This document shows positions 14,201 to 20,807 of a stretch of 23,714 nucleotides of DNA, piece by piece. How positions within the stretch are numbered: position 1 is the first letter of the stretch; each line of letters starts with the position of its first letter. A program made the translations under genes and the position numbers. The notes under the pieces were generated by a model, which made no database searches, was not told the origin of the DNA, and saw only the letters and a program-made list of their open reading frames with translations. The stretch is taken from positions 1-23,714 of IMG/VR virus record IMGVR_UViG_3300017768_000084, one strand, 5' to 3'. This DNA is from a virus.

Positions 14201-15796
14201 AAGGCCAATAGCACGGCTAAGTACGAATTTAAGTTTGAGCCAGTTGTTGACTTTGCCGCAGAAATAGCTGACAGTGGTCAAACACACATTGGTTACATAG
14301 AAAATGAGATGGAGGGCACTCCCTCTAAGCCTTTGACCACTCCGGCAACGGTAAGCGCAGGTTTCTTTTTCTGGCACGGCAGGGAGTACAGGACAACTCC
14401 CAACGGGCTTGCTAAGGGCCTTAGGGAGACCAGGCCGCTACTGACTAATGAATGGGACATGTTCTCCGCAAGAGGAGACACAAGGATTGATTTCAGCTTT
14501 GAAAATGGTCCTGAATTTGAAATTGTAAGCGTAACTGAGCAGCAGAAGGAAGCCAATAACAAAAAATTCAATGATCTTTATGGGGATTTAAGTATGATGG
14601 GAGTTCATCTTTATGCAGGCAGAAACGTTCAAGACATAAGATCAGTCAGCGCTTTTGTTACGAAAGGCAAGAACTGTCACCAAATCAATGATAACGGGAC
14701 TATAACTGTAAATCAAAATAGCTCTTCATATGCACCTGACATTTTTCTAGATACCATCCTTGATCAAAAAAATGGTGTAGCTAGATATTTGCCTACAAGT
14801 CCAGCTGATGCCGAAAGTTTATTGAATGCCAAGCAGTTTTGTAAAAACAACGGCCTTGATGGCGGTACTACATTATTTATGGATGGAGTTATTGCTGAAG
14901 CAAGTTCATGGAGAGAATTTTGGATTGAAAATGCTCCATTCAGCCTGCTGGAACTCGCTCGTAAAAATGGAAAAGACACTTTGGTCCCCGCTCTGCCTGT
15001 CAATAAAGATGGAAGGGCTGCAAATAGAGATGGTACTCCTGTTGAGCTAAAAATTAACGCCTTATTTACCCCAGCTAATATATTAGAAGGATCTTACAAG
15101 GAAGAGTTCCTTGATTATGGAGTTGGCACTCAGGATTTAGCTGTAACTGTTTTGTACCGCGAAACTGGTGAAAACTCTATCTTCAGCTCAACGCGGGCAG
15201 TTAATGTTAAGTTGAGCGACGCGCTTGATGAAGTAGATATTGTGAGACAAACCGTAGACGCTAGTCAATTTGTAACTCAGCGCAGTCAAGCTATTTTGAT
15301 TGGCAAGTTGCTTTGTAATCAACGGCGTCATATCAGGAGAGGCATTGAGTTTCAAACCTTTCCTTCTGAAGCAGCAATTGAGCCTGGATCATTTATTTAC
15401 GTCGACATTGGTCTAGAAGAGTGGGACAAATACACGACCGGCAGCGTCCTGGCTAATTCTGTGCTGAATTTCCCGTTGAATGTTGAGCCAAAAAATGACA
15501 CCTACACCATTTTGTTGTACAAGTCTGAGACTGGCCAAACTGCTACGGAAAGCAAGGCTGTCACAACAAGCAATGGCGTTACCACTGCAGTTGGTCTTGA
15601 CAGCAAGTATGAGGGCTATGTTTTCGTCATGGGCAAGGCAAAGCCAAGCAAGCGCGTGTTTCGCGTTACCGAAGTTGCTTTAGAAGAGGGTGGAGAGGTT
15701 AGCGTGAAAGCCATCGAATACCCCTGTAGCGAGGCCAATGGCGTGTTGACTGCGCTTATCGCGGACTTCCGTGACACACATTTTACGATAAGCTAG
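11282..15796 (+). CDS. Tail tip / host specificity protein, gpJ-like with a gpI-like N-terminus
   Basis: A 1504-residue central tip protein. I chose ATG 11282, which overlaps the previous TGA, over the TTG one codon upstream. A hydrophobic segment at 52-72 (AGVALALTIIGTLFQVGAAL) followed by APKPQLPDQDGQ and an YGDPVSLVYTN stretch resembles the C-terminal part of lambda gpI, which has no separate gene here. Residues about 385-840 are a long, highly charged, Lys/Asp/Asn-rich, helix-prone region. From about 860 the conserved part returns (FFTKCLSKIEVGLYSTVSSC, KISGRQGKYG, WHGREYRTTPNG), then gpJ-like elements: YGDLSMMGVHLYAGRNV near 1105 and RRHIRRGIEFQTFPSEAAI with EPGSFIYVDIG near 1350. The protein would close the tail tube, carry the fibres and touch the host receptor. 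The C-terminal assignment is firm, the I-like one moderate. Confidence 0.87.
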   Translation: MDRKLLPYEYQLIEALGVTKEEYLRFIAIQRTYADSKVGTIFDIRCDPATQAGVALALTIIGTLFQVGAALLAPKPQLPDQDGQQRQPRNKRLAPRFGFNSSLELASYGDPVSLVYTNTSMNGAGGVRVNGSLVWSAVETLGGNHFAQLLVVLGAGNIRQIDADRTALGQLPLSSYQKARRFLFFNNTSSGLLTYGDSTEGFNNIKESHPVLQNRSVGTEKAINLINSQGNMINGYSQTFSPSSFSRFGAYDPIPINVQVISRNSKGIEKAANGTDDKILIGNSDTGGYGNIAAADNTFNLKIPNISLQETEPHEVLADEIKQTAADSLDMSASYMLGTAKYRLKSVNGNPLDISESGVTATFECIESGKRPTTEYSLTKPYSFAEFTDSVRDNINDVIEDLSDENSGKNSISKSIKLSLSKTLANALQDQFGSDAIKTVDFGDEAIELDWTQRIINHKDTELLVSLNEIQRAGTLTADNLKTAFDADKSASGFNALKIYTNVNKTKNNFLDKNGEVSKLVRQGSIGHTIRQGRNVRKLEMETSLTKDAIHKIKRRINKAIVQINNGDFDNIVDVAQGSPAKDMTWEQYVTGDVDDEEKVLRQGRYKEGTKTYQDFSDKIQTLEDKLEDLITGAKPGEAKVIELNSRKNDGDNDNVFSTGRRDRGKNIVLTMRGSKKLGQFLENGGHISDWNYAGVNARSKTETQRETAKALRDTADVSPAGTEKRLSNVQRKITNQKRKQENFLKRGLAYIREWHIDRLENGRKEGEKRNPNQPMLFSGPGSEAGVKKLNRKYPFSLAEADIFLDHMRENSTEDLDGGLVIDNALDALEAEKRETVEQLNYLISNWERLAKDIDPKTSDNNFFTKCLSKIEVGLYSTVSSCDFVGFSLKTAVFRKISGRQGKYGSDKVKEVKGSEIKKPHTDSDNGIKHRIAFFKVGCRPVSTVSDVAFEYAPVIFAIRRATSAAQYAHLTFKANSTAKYEFKFEPVVDFAAEIADSGQTHIGYIENEMEGTPSKPLTTPATVSAGFFFWHGREYRTTPNGLAKGLRETRPLLTNEWDMFSARGDTRIDFSFENGPEFEIVSVTEQQKEANNKKFNDLYGDLSMMGVHLYAGRNVQDIRSVSAFVTKGKNCHQINDNGTITVNQNSSSYAPDIFLDTILDQKNGVARYLPTSPADAESLLNAKQFCKNNGLDGGTTLFMDGVIAEASSWREFWIENAPFSLLELARKNGKDTLVPALPVNKDGRAANRDGTPVELKINALFTPANILEGSYKEEFLDYGVGTQDLAVTVLYRETGENSIFSSTRAVNVKLSDALDEVDIVRQTVDASQFVTQRSQAILIGKLLCNQRRHIRRGIEFQTFPSEAAIEPGSFIYVDIGLEEWDKYTTGSVLANSVLNFPLNVEPKNDTYTILLYKSETGQTATESKAVTTSNGVTTAVGLDSKYEGYVFVMGKAKPSKRVFRVTEVALEEGGEVSVKAIEYPCSEANGVLTALIADFRDTHFTIS

Positions 15797-15828
15797 AATT
15801 TGAGCAACGTAGCTAGCTCCTTCAGACC

Positions 15829-16290
15829 ATGTCAGGCACTTTTTATACGGGCAGGACAGGCAAGCTAAGGATTGCAAGCAGAATTATGGCAAAAATTCGG
15901 GACTGGTCTATCGAAACAACTGTTGAGTTAATTTCTACAAACACGATTGATAGCAGGTTCAATTCGTTCGTGCCAGGCGTGGCTGGTGCAACCGGAAGCG
16001 CGACTGTGATGTACTACAGGGACACTGCCAATACTGACAAGCAAGACTTCACGCATTTTATAAGCAACATTATGACAACAAGCGATAGCGGAGTGACCAC
16101 CAGTGATCTTATTGACCTTGAGCTTAGAGTTGACAATACCCCCACTACCGGCAATACGGACATTATTAAATGCAAAGGCTACATAACATCTATGGGGATA
16201 CAAGTGTCGACTGGTGAAGTTACTACTATACCTATTTCATTCACCGTAAGCGAGACTAGCGGCAAGCTATTTACAGAGGTCCCTAGCTAG
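15829..16290 (+). CDS. Tube-like tail protein
   Basis: A 153-residue beta-rich protein. Strand patterns 'MAKIRDWSIETTVELISTNT', FNSFVPGVAGATGSATVMYY and 'GIQVSTGEVTTIPISFTVSE' look like a small phage tail tube fold: a strand-rich barrel with a 'TG...T.pi.F.v' closing strand. It stands alone after the tip gene, where a second tube-like protein would be unusual for lambda, and its neighbour contains a related motif. No Shine-Dalgarno is visible before ATG 15829; the 32-base gap upstream holds nothing else I can identify. It may form an extra ring or connector at the tail tip or fibre base. The tube-like reading is from pattern only. Confidence 0.75.
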   Translation: MSGTFYTGRTGKLRIASRIMAKIRDWSIETTVELISTNTIDSRFNSFVPGVAGATGSATVMYYRDTANTDKQDFTHFISNIMTTSDSGVTTSDLIDLELRVDNTPTTGNTDIIKCKGYITSMGIQVSTGEVTTIPISFTVSETSGKLFTEVPS

Positions 16291-16295
16291 GTCTA

Positions 16296-17177
16296 ATGAC
16301 TTTTTACCTCGGTAATTACGGCAACATACGTTTGCGCCGAGGCACTGATCCGGTCCTTGGGTCAATTTCTTCTGTAATTGAGATAGACGACGTAAGCACT
16401 GTCTTAAATCGTGTTGGTTTTGAAAGTGGCTATGAAAACCTGTTAACAGGTGACAGGGTTGACCTGACAACTGCAGACAGCAGGGGTTTGGCTTTTATAC
16501 CTGCCAGTAACTGGTCTGTCAATCAAATACAAGATACATTTAGCTGCTTTATTCATGTCAATGAAGTTGGAGGCTTGAGGCTGTACCCAACCTTTGAGGA
16601 TGCAATCAATAACACTCGATCTAATGAAATCGCCCTCCAGCTATTCACTGGGGCCGCTTTGAATATAAAGGCAACAATTAGGGACATTAAATTCAACTTG
16701 CTTGGCATGGTTTCGCAGTTTGAATTTAATGCAAGCAGGGATGCAATCGAGGTTACTACTTTGTCTGATAAATACAAAAAGCAGTATGACGCCGGACTTC
16801 TTAGCGGCAGCGGCAGGATCGAGTGCGCGTTTAACTACGCCTCGACAGGCATTGAAGAAGCTCCACTGCTTTTGCTGCAAATTATCCAGCGCCTTGATAT
16901 TGGCAGTGCGTTTGACCTAGCGCTTTACCTGACCGACAAGGCTGTTGACCCTAGCCTGCAAAACTTGTTCTATCTATTGACTGCTGTACCGACTAACACT
17001 GGAATCTCACTGCGTTCTGGCGAAATCATCACTTGCACTATTGACTTCGTCACAACAGGAGAGACTCGCTTGATCTTTGGCGTTCCATCGGATTATCTGC
17101 TCAAACAAGACGATGACCGCATCAGGACTGAAGACACCGCAACTATCGACTTTCTTCTTAAGGAGGTTACCGATTAA
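16296..17177 (+). CDS. Tail structural protein with a C-terminal tube-like domain
   Basis: A 293-residue protein. The N-terminal half (YLGNYGNIRLRRGTDPVLGS, FESGYENLLTGDRVDLTTAD, VNEVGGLRLYPTFEDAI) and the C-terminal half (MVSQFEFNASRDAIEVTTLS followed by DKYKKQYDAGLLSGSGRIEC, then TCTIDFVTTGETRLIFG) are familiar from virion structural proteins next to fibre genes in marine cyanophages. The C-terminal half has the same order of elements as the preceding gene: an 'xW/xR..IE.TTLS' strand, a 'GxxGSGxxxCxxxY' strand and a closing 'TIDFVTTG' strand, so the two are probably distant paralogues. The gene starts 5 bases after the previous stop. A role in joining fibres to the tail tip is an inference from position. 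Confidence 0.77.
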   Translation: MTFYLGNYGNIRLRRGTDPVLGSISSVIEIDDVSTVLNRVGFESGYENLLTGDRVDLTTADSRGLAFIPASNWSVNQIQDTFSCFIHVNEVGGLRLYPTFEDAINNTRSNEIALQLFTGAALNIKATIRDIKFNLLGMVSQFEFNASRDAIEVTTLSDKYKKQYDAGLLSGSGRIECAFNYASTGIEEAPLLLLQIIQRLDIGSAFDLALYLTDKAVDPSLQNLFYLLTAVPTNTGISLRSGEIITCTIDFVTTGETRLIFGVPSDYLLKQDDDRIRTEDTATIDFLLKEVTD

Positions 17178-17201
17178 ACTGAGGCCACATGTCTGTGTCG
17201 C

Positions 17202-17216
17202 AGGAGCCGAGCCTTG
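17202..17216 (+). promoter_or_regulatory. Shine-Dalgarno that sets a TTG start for the first tail fibre
   Basis: AGGAG (17202-17206) lies 7 bases before TTG 17214. No ATG or GTG occurs in this frame between the upstream stop (17175-17177) and 17214, and the protein then begins with the typical MADQRISELN, so TTG is the real start. A 10-codon ORF from ATG 17189 (MSVSQEPSLG) passes through the site and ends at 17221. Confidence 0.85.
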
Positions 17217-20200
17217 GCTGATCAACGCATATCAGAGCTAAATGAGCTGAGCAAGGCTGGTGTTGCGGCTGTTGACGTACTGGCAATCGTCGACATCAGC
17301 GGCAATGAAACAAAAAAGGTCACTGTCACAAGCCTGATTGAAAGTGGCTTTGACATTACGTCTGGCTCTTACGTCATCGCTGATGGCATCATTGACTTAT
17401 CAAAACTTAATCAAAGTAGTACCACCAAGCTAGGCACTGCGTCTTTAGCCGATGACGCTGTCACCTATGCCAAGATCCAGAACGTAACAACAACTGATCG
17501 ACTGCTAGGCAGAAGCACTGCAGGTGCTGGCGTTGTCGAAGAGATTGTTTGTACTGCTGCTGGTCGCGCTCTTCTTGACGATGCAAATGCAGCTGCTCAG
17601 CGAACGACGCTTGGGATTGACACCAATGATGCAGTCACGTTTGGCACAGTCACAGCCAATCTGAGCAGTACAAGTGCAACCATTACTGGCGGCACGATCA
17701 CTGGCATCACTGATCTGGCAGTCGCTGATGGCGGCACTGGCAGCAGTACAGCCGCTGGGGCTAGGACGAATCTAGGTCTTGCCATCGGCACAAATGTTCA
17801 AGCCTTTGATCAAGGGCTCCAGAGCATCTCGGCCCTGACGACCGCTGCAAACCAAAGTATTTACTTAACGGCAGCTGATACCTACGCCTCTTATAGCCTT
17901 ACAGCTGCAGGACGTGCGTTACTTGATGACGCGGACGCTGCAGCGCAACGTACAACGCTTGGATTAGGCAGCATTGCTGTCTTAAACACTGTCACTTCCT
18001 CGACAGTCACAAGCCTTTTGGCTAGCGGCGCGATTCAAGCTACGCAGCTGGCTTCTGATTCCGTCACGACAGCAAAGGTCACCAATGCAAATATTACATA
18101 CGCAAAAATCCAAAATGTAAGCGCAACTGACAAGATTCTTGGCCGTTCAACAGCAGGCGCTGGATCAGTTGAGGAAATCACATGCACTGCTGCTGGTCGA
18201 GCGCTTTTAGATGACGCTAATGCCGCTGCTCAACGGACGACCTTAGGTCTTGGCAGTATTGCAGTCTTAAATACTGTTACCTCATCTACTGTTACAAGTT
18301 TGCTGGCTAATGGTGCTGTGCTAGCAGCTCAGCTGGCGTCTAATTCCGTAACGACAGCAAAGCTATTAAATTCAAATGTTACTTATGCAAAAATTCAAAA
18401 TGTAAGTGCTACTGATAAAATTCTTGGCCGTGCCTCTACCGGCGCTGGTGTTGTTGAAGAGATATCTTGCACAGCTGCAGGGCGAGCACTTCTAGATGAT
18501 GCTGATGCTGCAGCTCAGCGCACAACACTGGGCTTGGGGACATTAGCAACTCAAAGCGGCACATTCAGTGGTACGCATTCCGGCACATCGTCTGGCACTA
18601 ACACTGGCGATCAAACGATCACTCTTACAGGCGCTGTTACTGGCACTGGGACTGGAACGTTTGCAACGACGCTAGCTAGCGGCATTGTCACCTCAGCAAA
18701 TATTGCGGCTGACGCTGTTACTTACGCGCAACTGCAAGACACCACCACAACAGACGTTGTTCTGGGTCGGAGCACAGCGGGTGGAGGAACAATTGAGCAA
18801 ATTGCTTGCACGGCCGCAGGTCGAGACCTAATTGCTGATGCAACAACTGCTGATCAAAGAACAACTCTTGGCCTTGGCCCTCTTTCCATTGCTACTGGTA
18901 CTTGGACCAATGGCTCATCTTTTGCTGGCACTAGCTCAGGAACAAATACAGGCGATCAAACTATTACACTTACCGGCGCTGTCACAGGCAGTGGTACAGG
19001 CTCTTTTGCAACTACTCTTGCCTCAGACATCGTTGCTGCTGGAAACATTCAGGCAAGCGCTGTCACTACAGCCAAAATCAATGACAATGCCGTAACTGAT
19101 GCGAAGTTAGCCGATCAATCTACTTGTGTTGTTTCCAATGCCGCTCCTACAGGCACTGGAGCGTTTGCAGGTCAAGCATGGTTTAACACAGGAACCAGCT
19201 TGGCATATAGATATACGGGCAATGCTTGGGTACAGGAATCTGGCATTCAATCTATTACGATTACTGACTCAACACCATTGTCAGTTGTTGTAAACAATCC
19301 TGACGCATTTACCGCAAATCTTACTTTAACGCTTGATACGCAAACTGCAAATACAGTATTTGTAGGACCTGCTTCTGGGTCTGATGCGGCACCGACATTT
19401 AGGGCATTGTTGCCTGCAGATTTACCTGACGCAACTTCTAGTGCCAAGGGCATTATTCAGCCTGGCACTGGGCTTGCGATTAGCAGCGGCACTCTCAATC
19501 ACAGCAATACTGTCACAGCTGCAACGACAAGTGGCATTACATTTGACGCTCAGGGTCATATCACATCAACAACTGCTTTAGTACCTGCAGATATCCCAGA
19601 CCTTGACGCGGCAAAAGTCACTACTGGTACTTTGCCTACTGCTCGGATTGCTGATGATGCTGTCACAGGATCAAAGCTTGCAAATTATTCGATTGCAAAG
19701 ATTGGAGAAACATTTCCTACTCCTGATTTTGTCGGACAGCTGTTCTTTAACCCCGTCAGCAAGAACTTCTTCATGCATGACGGAAACGTTTTCCAAAGTA
19801 TTGGTATTTCGGCTGGTGCGATTGAACTGGCAGGTACATATGACGCAAGCACGAATCAGGTTGCATCTGTTACTGACGCAGGTTCTGCAATTGGCTTGAC
19901 AGTTGGCGATCCACTAGCCGCTGCAAGTTCTTCTAACTCTAACTATTACTTGGTGGTTAGCATTGGCGGAACAGGCACAAGCCCCGCGCCAACCGTCACA
20001 CTTGCTCCGCCTGATTTGCTTCTGTCAAATGGCGATAACTGGCTAGAGATCGACGTATCAACCAACTTCTCTACTCAAACAGCCAATAACATCACATTTA
20101 GTCCTGCGGGATTAATTGCATCTACAAACGTTCAAGGTGCTATTGAGGAATTAAGCAACGAGACGGGCAACGCTGACAGGTTGAGCAGCGGTACTGTTGA

Positions 20201-20759
20201 TGTTGATCATGGCGGCACAAATATTGCCAGCTATACAAAAGGTGACTTACTCGCTGCTTCTGCCGCTACAACTCTTACCAAGCTAGGTGTTGGCACAAAC
20301 GGTTTCATTCTTAGCGCTAACAGCAGCACAACAACTGGCCTTGAGTGGATTGCAAATCAAGTCGGTACTGTCACTAGCGTCTCGGTTACTGCACCGCTTG
20401 GTGTTACAAATGGTACGACGACACCTGCACTGACGGTTAGCACTGGCAGCACAAGTGCTGTTGGTGTTCTGCAGCTGACTGATGGTGTCGCGTCATCGAG
20501 TACGGCAACTGCTGCAACACCAAATGGCGTTAAGACCGCTTATGACTTGGCTGCTCTGGCAATGCCAAAAGCTGGTGGAGTGTTTACAGGTCAGGTGTTG
20601 ATTGGTAACACCGGTAGCCTTGTGTTCGAGGGTCCAACGAGCGATGCATTTGAAACGTTCTTGTCTGTTCAAGACCCAACTCAAGATCGAGCAATTGCGT
20701 TGCCAGACTTGTCAGGCACTGTGGCATTGACCTCGCAGCTGGATGACGGTAGCTACTAG
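17214..20759 (+). CDS. Tail fibre protein with tandem repeats
   Basis: A 1181-residue fibre. The N-terminus MADQRISELNELSKAGVAAV, with DVLAIVDISGNETKKVT, is the virion-anchoring start typical of marine cyanophage fibres. The shaft is repetitive: five copies of the motif 'AAGRALLDDAxAAAQRTTLG', four of 'TDxxLGRSTAGAGxVEEI', and two of 'SGTNTGDQTITLTGAVTG' 115 codons apart, including two adjacent 95-residue units at 247-436. Further on come GQAWFNTGTSLAYRYTGNAW, PTPDFVGQLFFNPVSKNFFM and VGTVTSVSVTAPLGVTNGTT modules, and the end is ALPDLSGTVALTSQLDDGSY. Composition is rich in Ala, Thr, Ser and Gly with almost no Cys, as expected for a trimeric beta-structured shaft. It would bind the host surface. 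It starts at TTG with a strong Shine-Dalgarno. Confidence 0.9.
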   Translation: MADQRISELNELSKAGVAAVDVLAIVDISGNETKKVTVTSLIESGFDITSGSYVIADGIIDLSKLNQSSTTKLGTASLADDAVTYAKIQNVTTTDRLLGRSTAGAGVVEEIVCTAAGRALLDDANAAAQRTTLGIDTNDAVTFGTVTANLSSTSATITGGTITGITDLAVADGGTGSSTAAGARTNLGLAIGTNVQAFDQGLQSISALTTAANQSIYLTAADTYASYSLTAAGRALLDDADAAAQRTTLGLGSIAVLNTVTSSTVTSLLASGAIQATQLASDSVTTAKVTNANITYAKIQNVSATDKILGRSTAGAGSVEEITCTAAGRALLDDANAAAQRTTLGLGSIAVLNTVTSSTVTSLLANGAVLAAQLASNSVTTAKLLNSNVTYAKIQNVSATDKILGRASTGAGVVEEISCTAAGRALLDDADAAAQRTTLGLGTLATQSGTFSGTHSGTSSGTNTGDQTITLTGAVTGTGTGTFATTLASGIVTSANIAADAVTYAQLQDTTTTDVVLGRSTAGGGTIEQIACTAAGRDLIADATTADQRTTLGLGPLSIATGTWTNGSSFAGTSSGTNTGDQTITLTGAVTGSGTGSFATTLASDIVAAGNIQASAVTTAKINDNAVTDAKLADQSTCVVSNAAPTGTGAFAGQAWFNTGTSLAYRYTGNAWVQESGIQSITITDSTPLSVVVNNPDAFTANLTLTLDTQTANTVFVGPASGSDAAPTFRALLPADLPDATSSAKGIIQPGTGLAISSGTLNHSNTVTAATTSGITFDAQGHITSTTALVPADIPDLDAAKVTTGTLPTARIADDAVTGSKLANYSIAKIGETFPTPDFVGQLFFNPVSKNFFMHDGNVFQSIGISAGAIELAGTYDASTNQVASVTDAGSAIGLTVGDPLAAASSSNSNYYLVVSIGGTGTSPAPTVTLAPPDLLLSNGDNWLEIDVSTNFSTQTANNITFSPAGLIASTNVQGAIEELSNETGNADRLSSGTVDVDHGGTNIASYTKGDLLAASAATTLTKLGVGTNGFILSANSSTTTGLEWIANQVGTVTSVSVTAPLGVTNGTTTPALTVSTGSTSAVGVLQLTDGVASSSTATAATPNGVKTAYDLAALAMPKAGGVFTGQVLIGNTGSLVFEGPTSDAFETFLSVQDPTQDRAIALPDLSGTVALTSQLDDGSY
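17952..18521 (+). repeat. Two adjacent 285-bp repeats in the first fibre gene
   Basis: Unit 1 is 17952-18236 and unit 2 is 18237-18521, each 95 codons starting at TTLGLGSIAVLNTVTSSTVT and ending AAAQR. The two are highly similar as protein, but most third codon positions differ, so the DNA identity is much lower. Related partial units lie upstream (about 17460-17610 and 17880-17951) and downstream (about 18717-18870). Confidence 0.85.
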
Positions 20760-20787
20760 GTTTTGTAAGATGGCAAGGTAACTTCCG

Positions 20788-20800
20788 GCCCCTTTGGGGC
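20788..20800 (+). promoter_or_regulatory. Hairpin over the likely ribosome binding region of the second fibre gene
   Basis: GCCCC, loop TTT, GGGGC (20788-20800). There is no T-run after it, so it is not an intrinsic terminator. The GGGG arm ends 8 bases before ATG 20808 and could act as the Shine-Dalgarno, which the hairpin would mask. An AAGG abuts the ATG too closely to work well. Confidence 0.45.
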
Positions 20801-20807
20801 GTTAAGG

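Noticed and set aside
17460-18870. CRISPR-like or satellite repeat array
   Set aside because: Repeats are long, in frame, coding and diverged mainly at third codon positions; they are protein repeats of a fibre shaft.
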